From Multifurca ochricompacta (taxonomy: Eukaryota; Basidiomycota; Agaricomycetes; Russulales; Russulaceae), in NCBI GenBank assembly GCA_022496185.1, contig WTXG01000167.1, positions 1 to 64,000 of the forward strand: DNA of 64,000 bases, given 5' to 3'. Below the pieces are notes generated by a model. It ran no database searches, was not told the origin of the DNA, and was given only the letters and a program-made list of their open reading frames with translations. Position numbers and translations under genes: made by a program. Below are positions 24,400-36,800 of this stretch, piece by piece. The number at the start of each line of letters is the position of its first letter. Positions within the stretch are counted from its first letter, which is position 1.

Positions 24400-24407
24400 T
24401 ATAAAAA
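24400..24407 (+). promoter_or_regulatory. TATA box of the FAD oxidase gene
   Basis: TATAAAAA lies 49 bp before the start codon at 24456, inside an otherwise mixed sequence. It is the best TATA element in this part of the window. Confidence 0.6.
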
Positions 24408-24455
24408 GGGCTCCAGTACAGACACACAATTGCACCCAGCAGTGACTTGAACACC

Positions 24456-26448
24456 ATGTTTTGGACCCCATTTGCCTTCGCTTTCTTGAGCACGCCGCTC
24501 GTCAATGGCCTTCCTGGACTCTCAATGAGAGACTCGAGCCCCGGAGACTTCCAAGCTGTCTGCAACCAAATTGCCTCAGCAGTGTCGAACGGGTCACAAG
24601 TCTTCCCCCCCTGTAAGTAATCTACGCTTTCGTCAACAACACACCTTCACACTCTGACGTTCGCCTGGGGGAAAAGCCGCACCTCAATATACTTCCGACA
24701 ACCAGCACGAGTTCTTTTCGGCCACTCAAGCTTCTGCATGTTCTGTTGAACCTGGTTCAGCGGAGGACGTGAGCGTGATCGTGCGTGGAATTATTGTCGA
24801 AACCTCTTTACCACACGATGTTGACCGACGTCACAGTTGAAAATCGTTGGACAGACGCGCACGCCATTTGCGGTCAAGGGCGGTGGACATACCGGTAACC
24901 CTGGGTTCTCGTCCACTCCTGGCGTTCAGATCGCCATGACACGTTTCAACGCCATCAATGTCAACACTGACGCCGGCACGGTTGAAGTCGGGCCTGGCCT
25001 GACGTGGGACAACGTCTATGAGCAACTATCCGCATTTAATTTGACTGTGGCCGGTGGACGCATACCTGGTGTTGGCGTTGGTGGATTATTACTTGGTGGT
25101 GGTATGTGGTAATTCCCCGCATCCATAGGAAGGGTTGCTCATATGATGCGTGGTTATACAGGATACTCTTACATAGCCAACCAATATGGACTTGGAATTG
25201 ACAATGTGGTGGCCTACGACCTTGTGTTGCCGAATGGGACAATTACAACGGTGACAGCAGACAATGACGACCTGTGGTTCGGTCTGAGGGTAAGCGGAGG
25301 CAATCATGGTCCTAGTTTTCTAGTCTGACTTTCTCAATCTCTAGGGTGGTGGCAACAACTTTGTAAGCCAATACGAAATCTAAACAATACGAACTTTATG
25401 TCATTGTTGTTCTCCAGGGTATTGTGACCAAATTCACACTCAAGTCGTTTCCACAAGGGGAAGTCTGGGTTAGTTCGCTTTTACTATTTTGGTGGTATGG
25501 GTTTTCACGCGCTGTCGAATTTAGGGTGGTATCGTTACGTGGGGAACGGATCAGTTAGAAGCGTCCAAAAATGCAATCGCAAAGTTTGCAAATGTGACAG
25601 ATCCGAAGGCTGCTATTCTTTCCACGTTTGCTTACATTTCTGGAGATGTGCGTCCAGACATCATCACTTGTGGTGGCAGCCAGGATTGAATGTTTGTGCA
25701 CTCTATAGGTTCTTACGACTACTTCGGTATTCTACGACGGTCCCGTGCCTCCGCCAGGAATTTTCGATGATTTTATCAACATCCCAGCTATTCAAAGAGA
25801 CTTGTCCACGAGGTCGTTCCCGGATCTTGTTAAGAGCCAAGTCTCCACAACGATACCTTCTGACGTGCGGTGAGCGATATTTAGGACTTTGTGTATTGAA
25901 GTCGGTTCTCATTTGACACTCATCCAAGTGGCCTCTATTGCGCGTTCGGACCCACAGAGTACTCGACCTCCTTTATCAACGACTCAGTTAATGAAGTTAT
26001 TGTACGAGTATCTTGCAGCGTTTCTTCTACGTGATAACTAATTCTGTGCTAGTTCTGGGGTCGTAACCTCACTCAACTTGACCCGAAAGTACAGATATTA
26101 GCTGGGATTGAACCGTTCACCAGTGGCTTGCTTAGCCATGGCACCCCATCCGCCTACCCGCCCGATCGTTCCCAAATCTATTTCCCATCTGGCATTGCCC
26201 TCACGTGGTCGAATTCGTCTTTGGACCAGATCATGGCACAGTCAATACGTCAGGCGGCAGACGATCTGCAGGCGGCAGCCCTGAGGGAAGGTCAGAATGT
26301 GACTAATGCGGTGGTATATCCGAACTACTCATTATTCGACACCCCACTGGAGGCCATGTACGGAGATAACGTGGATAGGCTACGGAGCCTGAAGCAGGTG
26401 ATCGATCCTGGAAATGTTATGAACCTCACTGGCGGATTTAGGTTCTGA
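24456..26448 (+). CDS. Secreted FAD-linked oxidase (BBE/PCMH type)
   Basis: The enzyme should oxidise a small substrate with covalently bound FAD, outside the cell or in the secretory path. Ten exons (24456-24612, 24677-24780, 24837-25101, 25162-25289, 25345-25362, 25418-25468, 25525-25647, 25709-25869, 25929-26001, 26053-26448) sum to 492 codons with no break. A hydrophobic signal peptide (WTPFAFAFLSTPLVNG) opens it. The FAD domain shows FAVKGGGHTGNPGFSS, whose His is the usual 8-alpha-FAD link, then GVGVGGLLLGGG and LWFGLRGGGNNFGIVTKF. No Cys follows the GGG motif, so a single covalent link is likely. The C-terminal berberine-bridge segment ends VIDPGNVMNLTGGFRF. Exon 5 is only 18 bp. Such oxidases often accompany fungal secondary-metabolite genes, but a link to the synthases here is inference. 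Confidence 0.88.
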
Positions 26449-26913
26449 ATGGGGCACGAATTCATTTGTGTTGTTCGTTATTTATTGATGATCTCAACCT
26501 AGATGGGATTCACAGATCTTGGGTATACGAGTAAATACCTTCCTTTTGCCTGTAGTATATATAATATATTGTGATGAAAATGAAAATGATTCAATTCTAT
26601 GACTCATTCTCATGTTTTCCATCCCCTCCTTTACTTACCTGGTAACCGACACCGTTGGCCTGGGGGATCATTTCCTGCTAGCGTGACACGCCTTTTTAAT
26701 CTTCAGCTCTGTCGTGGCCGTCATGATCGCTAGATGGGACTGAGCTTAGACGTTGTATGCTCGAGCGTGGTGACTACGAATCCTTTTTTTTCCTACGCGC
26801 CTCAGGGCGTACAGAACCCGATCCGATCAAGCATTTGTTGTTGACAATGAGCATGAGATGGAGAAAGCGAGCGTCTCTGTATGTACATCACGTGATTCGT
26901 CACAATCTGGGCA
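26449..26913. other. 3' flank of the oxidase gene, no further gene
   Basis: AT-rich downstream sequence; no gene is recognised. Confidence 0.45.
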
Positions 26914-26921
26914 ATGGCTGC

Positions 26922-27070
26922 TAGGGCTGCGCGCCGTCCGTTTGATGGGTCACCCTTGGGAAGATTACATTGCTAGAATGACTAGTATGGGTAGTCTAGT
27001 GTAGTCATCCTAGTATTCTAGCAATGTAATCTTCCCAAGTGTGACCCATCAAACGGACGGCGCGCCCCTA
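26922..27070. mobile_element. Near-perfect palindromic hAT-type MITE, 149 bp
   Basis: The ends TAGGG(C)TGCGCGCCGTCCG are inverted. The complementarity runs almost through the whole element, leaving a small loop near 26990-27005. The 8 bp duplication ATGGCTGC flanks it (26914-26921 and 27071-27078). As single strand it would form one long hairpin. Confidence 0.85.
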
Positions 27071-27264
27071 ATGGCTGCACTTACAGTGATGCACACCATC
27101 GTTCCTTTTCATTGAGGGCTCATTGGTAAAAAAAATCCAAAACATAATAGATTCCCAATGAGTGAAGTGGCATTTAAACCCCTTTCAACTCCTTTGGACA
27201 GATGTGTGACATCGACCCGTAATAAGTAGATGAACATGAACATGCTTACACTCGTCATGCGGGT

Positions 27265-28924
27265 TTAACTAACATCAGAATTCTCATCTTCGGGTTCGTC
27301 ACCGTCACCGTCACCGTCACCATCTTCGTCACCATCACCGTCTTCGTCACCGTCACCATCACCGTCTTCGTCACCGCCACCGTCTTCGTCTTCGTCTTCG
27401 TCATCGTTATCGTCACCGTGATAGTCATCGTCATCACTCTGATACTTTAACTTCTTCAGCTGCGCAACGGTCGGATACGACAACCTTTCTCCCGCCTTGC
27501 CAATGCGAACGACAAGACACAAGTCCCCGTACAACATTTCGATTGAGAGTTCGTTCCCATACATTGCATATGAGGTCTCCCGACGGTTAAATTTCGTCAC
27601 CGGCGTGACCCAATGCACCCTCTCCCGATTGTCCCACCTGACCTCGCTGTGCGCCGACTTGTTATCTTCGTACCACACGGGGATTCCACCCGCCTCTATA
27701 ATCTGCTTGGTAACATCGACGTCGCCCTCGAGGTCACAAAAAACCTTGAATGCCTTGTCAATGATCGTAGCCTCGGTCGTGTCGTCATAGCCCCAATCCA
27801 ATTCATAGTACAGGTACAGCTTCGGCTCGAACCCAAGCGTCCGGAAACTCCGGTAAACAGCTGCGTCGCTTCCTTTCAGAAAGCCGTAGATGTGACTGAG
27901 GTCACGTCCCTCTGAAACTGGATAAATGTGTCGTAACCCGAATCCGAGCGTTCCGCCGTCTGCCAGGAATTCCGGATTTTCTAAAAGACTCTCAAGAGTC
28001 ACCAGGAACGCGCGCTCATTCACAGCAACTGGTGGATGAGAGCTGCCTTCCGGACTCGAATCCTTCTTAGAAGTAGGCTCTTTGTCATCGAAATAGAGGT
28101 TGTATGTCAAAGTGACTCGATGTCCAGATATGACCGGCGCGACCTCGTGCTCAATATCGCTGAAGAATGCGATGTAGCCAATAGTTGGGGTGCGCAACTC
28201 GGCGAGTTCCAAACCCGAGTTGAATGTCCATTCTTGACCATGATGTCGGAGGTGAAGAGCGCCACCCTCATGTGCAGTCGGGAAGACAATGACGAGTGAC
28301 CCAAACATATTTTTTCCCCGTGGTGTATCGACATGGGGTTTAAAGAAGGAACCCTTTCCTAAATAATACTTAGTGGTCTAGAATCGGGAATGAGGGTCAA
28401 GAGAATTACCATAAACGTTGAGCTTGTATAGTTCGAGTTTGATATCACGCTTTGAGGATTCACCTTCGAGAAGATAATCGCGCACTATCTTGACGAGTTC
28501 GGTGCGATCGGGCACTATTGGGGTGGAGAAATATTCTGGGTCCATTTTGCGAGCCTTTCGGTAATTCTCGTCCATGACCTCTTCCTTCTTCTTCCCAAAA
28601 GTGGCTGGTTCACAAGCTTTTTCTAGTTGCTCCAACTCATTGAAAGTGGCATTGGCGAGGTTGATGCGCCTGAGACGAGTATGTGAGCGAAACTGTAACC
28701 CGAGTGTCTAGTGTCATCTTACTTGGCAGCGTCACCATTTTTTGTGATGTTATAGAAGAGAGAGAACCAGGGAGGTGGAAGTTGAAATGTGCCGCTTATA
28801 TAGGGGGGCTTGTCGACGATTGATTTCCCTAGTGGTGCCAACTGCTGTTCAATTTTAATATTCTCGTCTTGTTTACCCGTCGCTTTTTTACCCGTCGCTT
28901 TTTACCCGCAGCTTTAGGTGACAT
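27265..28924 (-). CDS. 2OG-Fe(II) oxygenase, agaricomycete family
   Basis: Exons are 28723-28924, 28410-28669 and 27265-28358. The iron ligands are visible: PHVDTPRG gives His and Asp, and DIEHEV gives the distal His, followed by GHRVTLTYNL with the 2-oxoglutarate Arg. The family segments DKPPYISGTF, INLANATF, ACEPATFG and LYKLNVYG precede them in order. The protein ends in an acidic Asp/Glu/Gly tail. Summed exons are one base short of a whole frame. An A5 run in the Lys-rich N-terminus (28899-28903) would close it if it were A6, giving 518 residues from the ATG at 28924. Without that base the start is unclear. The substrate is unknown: members act on proteins or metabolites. A broken paralog lies directly upstream at 29330-30660, same strand. 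Confidence 0.75.
27298..27420. repeat. GACGGTGAC-type tandem repeat in coding sequence
   Basis: A 6-12 bp degenerate array (CACCGTCAC and CTTCGTCAC on the plus strand) encodes the Asp-Gly/Asp-Glu tail of the oxygenase. Such arrays change length easily. Confidence 0.8.
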
Positions 28925-29329
28925 AGCTTTGAAATGGGAAAAAGAGGGCGAAGGCGACGGACTGTGTATTATTTATTATTTATTTGAAAACTCTTGATCA
29001 TGCATGTCATAATCTCACTGACGTTGCGTCACTACGAAGTCACTGTGATCAGCTATTTAAGGTTTAAACTCAAACCAAACCCCTGAAAAGAAGCCGTTAT
29101 CGGCGCAACAAATAAAGACAAATACTCAACAATAATGGCCCTCCCTTCCTTCCTTTATTCTCACGAGCTTGAACTTGAATGAGATTCTGTTACTGGTTAC
29201 TGACAACAGGTAGCTAATTAAATATATCTGATATCTGCTATTCCTGAAGCACCCGTCACTCACGGGACCAAATTGTACGACTCCAGATTCGACATCTTCG
29301 GATCTCTCTCCCGCTCTTTTGTTAATTAC

Positions 29330-30660
29330 TCAACTGTCCGATACGACAGCCTTTCGCCCGCCCCGCCGATACGAACGACAAGACATAAGCCCCCGTACAC
29401 ATACTCCAAATTCATCTCGTTCCCATACGTTGGATACACTCTCTCTTTTTGGTTGAATTTCGTCACCGGCGAGACCCAGTGCGATCTTTGTGCCACACGA
29501 CAATTCCACCCATATTACAGATTTCCCTTGTAACGTCCGTGTCTTCCGCACACTCATCGAACTCGACCACCCAGTCAATGATCGAAGCCTTAATGGAGTC
29601 GCTCTGCGGCGAGCTCCATTCATAATACAGGTACAACTTTGGCTCGAACCCAAGGGATTTGAAGGTCTCGTAGATGACTACATCGCTCCCCTTCAGTAGG
29701 TGATAGACATAGTCGATGAGACGGTCATTCGAAACCGGGTAAACGTGTCGCAACCCGAATTCGAGCGTTCCGCCATATTTCAGGAATTCCGGATCCTCTA
29801 GAAAACCTTCAAGAGTAGCCCGGAATACGTGCTTTTTCACTGCAACTGGTAGGTAAGAGCTGCTATCCGAACTCGAGTCCTTCTCAGAAGTAGGTTTGCC
29901 GTCATCGAAAAAGAGGTTGTACGTCAACGTCACTCGGTGGCACGATATCACGGGCGCGACCTCATGCTCAACGTCACTGAAGAAAGCGATGTAACTGATA
30001 GACATAGACGGGGTGCGTAAGCCCGAAATTTCCGAGGCCGAGTTGAATGTCCATTCTTGACCATGATGCCGGAGGTGAAGAGTGCCATCTTCATGTGCGG
30101 TTGGGAAGACGAGTGATCCAAACATATTTTTTCCCCGTGGTGTATCGACATGGGATTTGAAGAACGATCCCTTGTCTGGATAGTGGCTTGGCTCAGTGAT
30201 CTGCTACCCCAGATAAAGTACCATAAACGTTGAGCTTGTATAGCCCAACTTTGATATCACACTTTGAGTATTTTCCTTCGAGAAGGTAGTCACGCATGAC
30301 CTTGACTAGTTCGATGCGTTCAGGCACTAGCTGGGCGGAGAAATATTCTGGGTCCATGGTGCGAGCCTTTCGGTAATTCTCATCCATAACGTCTTCCTAA
30401 TTCCTACCAAAAGCTTGTGAGAGTTGCTCTAACTCATAGAAAGTAGCATTTGCGAGATCAATATGACTAGGAAAGTTATGTTAGCGGAACTGCGGTTGAA
30501 GTCCAACGTTTGTGTGAGCATCATCGTTTTTGAAATTGTAGAAGAGAGAGAACGAGGAAGGTGGAAGTTGAAATGTGCCGCTTATAAATGGGGGCTTGTC
30601 GATGATCGATTCCCCTAGCAGAGCTAACTATTGTTCGATAAGAGAATAATGTGTGGGATC
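29330..30660 (-). pseudogene. Broken 2OG-Fe(II) oxygenase paralog
   Basis: The same family blocks appear in order on the minus strand: DKPPFISGTFQLP (about 30595), MDENYRKAR (30387 down), HVDTPRG (about 30150), VEHEVAPVISCHRVTLTYNL and, in another frame, WVSPVTKFNQ (about 29460). It has in-frame TAG stops near 30630 and 30404, both at places where the intact neighbour family has Gln. A small deletion plus frame change after GGIVVWHKD removes about ten codons. The acidic tail is absent. It is a tandem duplicate that has decayed. Confidence 0.75.
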
Positions 30661-31262
30661 CTCTCCAGTATTAGAGGCGAAAGAGGCGGTGATGAAGGAA
30701 ACACAGTCAGTTACAGTGGATTTTGTAATTATCAAGGGGCCTCGGCGTGGTTCTCACTGGAGTCACTGGCGGAAACACAAAAAAGGTAAAAATCCCAGTG
30801 AGTGGGGATTTGGTGCGAAGCGCGTGTGGTGATTACCGAAATTGGAAGTATGGAATGTAATATCAATCTATTTGATCTGATCTATAAAACATCATTGCGC
30901 CTCTTTCGAACCCACAGGTGATAGTCTTGGACAGGGCGACAGGGCCAATGCACTGAGTTGAGAAAATGTAGAGAATAGATGGGCAGCCGGCCCAGAGCAT
31001 AGGCAGTCCAATGTAGCTGATAAGATAAAACCTGAAACTCGCACCATGCATTTAAACGCTTTGTAGTATAGTAAAGAGTGTCTAAAACTGAGATCAAATA
31101 ATCAGAAATGTTCTGGTCCAGGGCTCGTACGAAGAGAAGAAAATGAGTTAACCAGGAGTGGAGGCGGCCGAAGGTTTCGTGCCCAACGCTCGCATCTTCC
31201 TTACAGTGTCATCTACACAATCGGGACCTGGACATAAACCTCTAACGGGTACTACTAGCACT
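30661..31262. other. Intergenic stretch, no supported gene
   Basis: No gene or known repeat recognised; partly AT-rich. Confidence 0.35.
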
Positions 31263-31360
31263 GGCATGACATTAAAACTTCGAGCCATAAACAAGTTAGG
31301 GGCCGACATCTTCCGAGCGCCCCTGGGGCAATAAAGTCACCCAGCTCGTTTTCTGGATTT

Positions 31361-31468
31361 TCTTTTTTTTTTTTTTTTTTTTTGAAATCGAGTTTCATTC
31401 GCGCTTTCAGGATGGCACCAAATCGCGCGGCTACATCTACTTGACAATGTAGCTACTGTAGTATAGAA
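31361..31468 (-). mobile_element. LINE 3' tail insertion, 108 bp
   Basis: The T-run at its left edge is the poly(A) tail of a minus-strand insertion. The 16 bp duplication CTCGTTTTCTGGATTT flanks it (31345-31360 and 31469-31484). The body matches the 3' end of the LINE at 43157-43270 (GTAGCCGCGCGATT, AAACTCGATTTC). Confidence 0.85.
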
Positions 31469-31570
31469 CTCGTTTTCTGGATTTCTGGACCCATCTTGCC
31501 AAAATATCGCTTACTTTCATAGTCCGACTGATCGTTTCCTCGCGTCCAGTTGCCGAGCCCATGTACGTAT

Positions 31571-32280
31571 TGTAGGAATAGCGTGAGCTCTGAGCCCGAA
31601 ACCATCCACTCCGGCCCGCATTACCTCCTCACGCCTTCAATCCACTCTCTCTCGAATGTCACCACTTCTGGCTGGACCAGTTCGCTTTCTTCATTATAAT
31701 TTCTGCTAATAAAACATTCTGACGTTAATTCGACCTTAGTTTCTGACTGTCTCTGATACGATATAAATGCGATCGATACATAGCACGAAACATTATCTTT
31801 AGACTGCTTGCGTTCCGGGCCGCCTTCCCGTTCATTCCTTTTCATCCTAATTGCCTCCTTCATCTCGCCTCTCAGGCTTTAACCTCTTTCTTCACAAATT
31901 CTACTTCATCACCGCCCTTCTCTTAGGTCTCTCTACAGGTATTTAAAGGTACATACTTGCTTGTAGTAGGATCACCTAGCAGAAGCGCAATCTACGGTCA
32001 TTCTCTCTCTCTCTTTCTCCTTTTGAGTGCTAAAGCAACCATCACGACGACGACAAGCCCAAGGTCAGCGGACCCAGCAGCAGCAAAGCCAGCAAGCCAG
32101 AAAAAGCCAGCAAACAGCCAAAGCCAGCAAGCCTTCGACGTATTCGACATATCGACGCATTTCGGCATATCAAGCATTTCGGCGCATCAGCACTTTCGAC
32201 GACTTCAGCATCTTCTTCTCTTTCCCTCTTCTCGCGGAACCTTTCTCCGCAACGAACTCATACGGTCTCGCGATCGTACA
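31571..32280 (+). repeat. Solo LTR B3, 710 bp, inside TPS-3
   Basis: It runs TGTAGGAATAGCG ... CGATCGTACA and is flanked by the 4 bp duplication GTAT (31567-31570 and 32281-32284). It matches LTR B2 reversed. The promoter box TATTTAAAGGTACATAC near 31938 reads the plus strand. It lies within synthase exon 5. Confidence 0.8.
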
Positions 32281-33005
32281 GTATGGCGCCAGCTCTTCGT
32301 CCACCGGCTCACCAAACTTGGGAATCTCGTTCTCGTATATGTCCCTAAACCTTGCTCCGAGCTCTTTTTGATATTCGTGAACCCATTTTATGGCCCCTTG
32401 TATGTCGGTTTTACTTTGGTGCATCACAATGGTTACTATATTGTGGCTGTCATCACCGCGCGCCTGCTCTATGTTGTACGAAACGACGTCCTAAGTCAAT
32501 CGCAAAATCTTCAGCCTTGGCGCCGAGTGGAAGCAAGCGCAACTAACATTGGCCATCCAGATCATGTCACTAGTCAAAATAGCTGCCCAACCACCAATGG
32601 TATCTCTTCTTACGTCAATTTACCCCTGGGTGCTTCGAATATGCTTGTGGGTTCGGTCTTCTGCCTGCTGTACACAAGACTGCGTGTAAGCGCCAAAGGT
32701 CTCTACAAACCATTTCTGTGACCCTGGACCAGCTGTCTTGATTTCCAGCTCCCAGAACCTATAAGAACAACTTCAACACATGCCTATGCTTTCTTTAAGG
32801 CCCCTTACTGTCTGGCGACCTCGCCGCCGATTTATTCATCTTTGGGGCGCGTGGGACGCGAGGTGTGCGGGTTGCGGATGGCGTCCATGATGATATTGGC
32901 CATTACCTGAGCTTCATTTTCATGCGCTACATCTGAACACTCGTCGAATAAGAAGACCAAGTTCATAAAGTCGCAACAAGTGCGCAAGCGTTCTTCGGAT
33001 CAAGA

Positions 33006-33449
33006 ATGATCATATTTGTATTGCCTCGAAGGAGTTTTAGCTATCTATTTAGGTAGCTGATAAATCTGGTGCGTCCGCGGGGCCTGCAAGCGTAAAGTTA
33101 TCGAGAGGATTCTCGGATGCGATGTATGCGAAGAATAACAACATGCGTGCCACCCACACGAGTCATTAATCCTATTGTCGACTTGATTACCGACGCCCAT
33201 TTTAGAGGAATGAATGTGCATTGCATATTGTCCCTGAGCAGGCAGTATTGTCCTGGACCCCGTGCAGTGGCACTGGTGCACTCAACGACTTGTGTCAACA
33301 CCAAGTTGTTGATCGAAAGAAAGAGCTTTGTTGAGGGGTCCAGGCATCGTTGAGACGGGCCGGTAGAGACCGGGTTGATTGGAAACCGAAACCACTGCAC
33401 GCACAACACTTTCCTATTCTCTCTGTTTCGTCACGTTCGCTTCAGTTCT
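33006..33449. other. Intergenic stretch, no supported gene
   Basis: The region around 33350-33385 resembles 21540-21575 (GGCCGGTAG.GACCGG). No gene seen. Confidence 0.35.
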
Positions 33450-33454
33450 GATTG

Positions 33455-33858
33455 TAAAGAACGCAGCCTGAGGTTAGATAATCCAAACTACCTAGAATGG
33501 TAGTTATAATTCAGTTGTGATGGTCAGAACTGTATATTAATTAGTCTTTACCTAGAATGGTAGTTATAACTAGTGCGCGTTAGCTACATAGGTAAAGATA
33601 AGATAACAGAATACTCACTTCAGTTGTGATGGTCAGAACTGAAGTGAACCGTACAGTGAGAGTGTCCTTAAATACTGTAAATGAGTGTGCTTATAGTAAC
33701 CAAGACAATAAAGGATTGTGTCTAATCAAGTAAGGTATCAAAGTATTCACAGGAAGGTGAAACACAGTCCGCGTGCTACTGCACAACACACAACTCGCTT
33801 GTTAGTACCACACACTTAGCGATTGATCCGACCTGGCCATATTGATCCATTTCCGACA
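33455..33858 (-). repeat. Copia-1 3' LTR
   Basis: 404 bp, in minus orientation TGTCGGAAATGG ... GCGTTCTTTA. It contains an inverted pair CACTTCAGTT/AACTGAAGTG and repeated ACCTAGAATGGTAGTTATAA units. Confidence 0.9.
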
Positions 33859-33885
33859 TCCCCCCGTGATTGAGACAATCCTGGA

Positions 33886-36800
33886 TTAGATAAGTCCTAG
33901 TCCAGTGACGAAGTCTTGGAGTTGCGTATGCGCGTGTGGTTTTGTGAATCCATCAGCTAGCATTTCTCCAGTGGGTGTCCTGATTAGATCGATGTGTCCC
34001 TGTTCGACGTATTCGCGAATGGCGTGGAATTTGATAGCAATGTGTTTGGATCTTCGCCCGGTCACAGGGTTGAGAGCCAAGTCGACTGCCCCTTTGTTAT
34101 CGCCATGTAAGGGAATCGGATCTGTAACATCGTAGCCGAGTTCCGAGAGGAAACTCTGGTACCAAGTGGCTTGATTTGCCGCTTCGGCAAGTGCCATGTA
34201 CTCTGTGTGAGTGGTGCTTTGGGCGACAGTCTTCTGCTTACGCGAGGTCCAAGAGATGGATGAGTCAGCAAGTAAAAAGACGTAGCCCGAGGTGGAATGA
34301 TGATCGTCGGCATGGTCCCCAAGACTGGAGTCCGAGTAGCCGACAAGTCCCTCTCCGCGCGCTCCATCGTAGCGAAGCCTAAGGTTGGCTGTGCTCCTTA
34401 GATAAGCCAGCACATATTTGGCAAGTCGCAGGTGTTGCGGCGAAGGATTTGCTGCATACTGCGCAAGACGCGCTACAGCGAAAGATATGTCAGGGCGAGT
34501 CCCAATTTGCACGTACAGAAGGCTCCCAATAATTTGTTGGTAATATGTGATTTCTGTTTGAGTAGCCTGTTCAGTGTGCTTTACCAGATGGACATCTGCC
34601 CAGCAGGGAGTGGTGTGCGCGCGGGGTTCGCATCCGCCATCCCAAAGCGTGCAACGATCTCTCCAATGTACCGTGATTGATCAATTTCCAGACGCTTGAT
34701 AGATCTGTCGCGTGTGATCTGGACTCCAAGATATGAGTCGATCTCACCTAGATCTGTCATTTCATAGCGCTTAGATAAGATTCCCTTGATCCGGTTAACT
34801 TCCTTGAGAGTATCGCCTAAGATAGTGATGTCGTCGACATAGAGGATTATGATTGCTGTACCCTCCCCGTCTTGGCGACGACGCACGTATACCCCGGCAT
34901 CAGAAAATGTGCGCGTGAAGCCGAGCTCCAATAGAACTCCATGGAATTGCAAGTTCCATGCGCGTGAGGCTTGTTTGAGTCCGTAAATTGCCTTTTTCAG
35001 TAGGCATACCTTATTCGGCTGGCCCGATGTGATGAAACCCTCCGGTTGCTCCATATAGATTTCCTCATCCAGTAGTCCGTTCAGGAACGCCGACTTGACG
35101 TCCATTTGATGGATCTCCCAATCCTCTAGCGCGGCCAACGCTAGCAGTAGTCTCAAAGACTCGAACCGGGCTACTGGAGAAAATGTTTCATCATAATCAA
35201 TACCTTGAATTTGCGTGAATCCCTTAGCAACTAAGCGTGCGCGAAAGCGTCCATCGGCTTTGCGCTTGAAAACCCACTTGGACTTCACAGCCTTCCGATC
35301 GGCCGGTAAGTCCACCAGTGTCCAAGTTCCATTCTTGGCTAGTGCGTCCATTTCATATTGGCACGCGTCCTGCCAGTCGCTAGCATAGTCTGACTTCATC
35401 GCCTCCCGATATGTGAGCGGATCACTATAAGCAGCCGCCGCAAGCAGAGCACGTTGCCCGAGTCGCCCATCCTCACCTAACTCGGCATTATCATCGCCAA
35501 AGTAGCGTGGATTCCTGCGAGGATTCTCTCGCAGTCTCCGAGGGGGCACGTCCTCCAAAGTGGGGACAACGGTCCGCTGAGTCCGGAGAAACCGGTTGTG
35601 CGGCGCGCGGGGCGGGGGCTCTTGCATTGCGGGGCGTGAAGGCGGGGTAGCCCAGACTGTATTACCAGAACTTGGGGTTTGTGTGGCAACAGGGGATGGC
35701 GTCCTTGGCGGATCGACCTCCCCTTGAGTTTGCGTAGGGACAGCCATAGGGAATGTAACGGCCAGTGGCCCCTCCAGGGCCTTAGGTTGATCAGAACGAA
35801 TGGACGGCTCACCATTGTCCTGAAAAGGAAAGGAGCGTTCGTCGAATGTCACGTCGCGCGACAGGACGACTGCTCGGGTACTCTTGTTCCATAGCCGGTA
35901 ACCCTTAGAACCCGGCTCATACCCAACAAGCGTCATCTCGATTGATCTCGGATCGAGCTTTCTTCGCTTGTTCTCAGGCACATGAACATATGCCTTGCAT
36001 CCGAAGACGCGGAAATAAGAGACGTCTGGAGTGTGACCAGCACTCCAGAGCTCGTGAGGCGTGCGCCAACCTATAGTTCGGGTGGGAGTTCTGTTGTAAG
36101 TATGAACTGCAGTGTCCACTGCCAACTCCCAGAAGCCAAGGGACAGGCCAGCGCTATGTAACATAGAGCGCGCCTTGTCCATGATGGTCCTGTTCCATCT
36201 CTCGGCTATGCCGTTTTGTTGCGGCGATCCCGGCATCGTCAACTTATGCTCGATCCCCCGTTCGTCCAGTACAGCTCTAAGCGCGCCTGACATGTACTCC
36301 CCCCGCGATCTGAGTGCAAGGCTAGCATTTTTTCCGATGATTGAGTCTCAGCCCAAGCTAGGAATTTCCGAAATGCTGTTGCACACTGATCTTTGGATCT
36401 GAGGAAGTAGACCACACCATGTCTAGAGTAGTCGTCGATAAATGTTGCAATGTAGAGCGCGCCTTGAATAGACTGAACCTGCATCGGGCCGGCCAGATCG
36501 CTGTGAACAATCTGTAGCCGCCGGTCCGATCGCTTGTGAGAGGACTTGAAAGGGAGTCGCGTGTGTTTCCCGAGCTCGCACCCGGGGCATGGCGACTGAT
36601 GTTGATCGATCGGAGCATCCAATGATATCCCCTTGACGGATTCATGATACCGCTTGAGGGCGTTGTACGACATATGCCCCATGCGGCGATGCCAGATGTC
36701 GATAGGTTGCGACGTTTGAGCGTGCGCATTGAGTCCAGCCATGGAGGCATCCAGCCAGTATAGGTTGTCCTCCAGGTAACCCTGCGCTACCGTCCGGTCT

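Larger units (their letters stand above)
31263..33005 (-). pseudogene. Sesquiterpene synthase TPS-3, split pseudogene
   Basis: The minus strand keeps exons 3-5 of the synthase family. Exon 3 (about 32820-33000) reads LRTCCDFMN and DECSD in place of DEY(S/T)D, and contains a TAA within KDE-stop-IGGEV. Exon 4 is shortened by an internal deletion and contains a stop. Exon 5 begins DVVSYNIEQARGD and breaks off at PVDEELAPY, exactly where a 710 bp solo LTR (31571-32280) sits. It resumes at YVHGLGNWTRGNDQ and KRYFG (about 31480-31570), and is then split again by a LINE tail (31361-31468). Exons 1 and 2 were not found. No product is possible. Confidence 0.8.
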
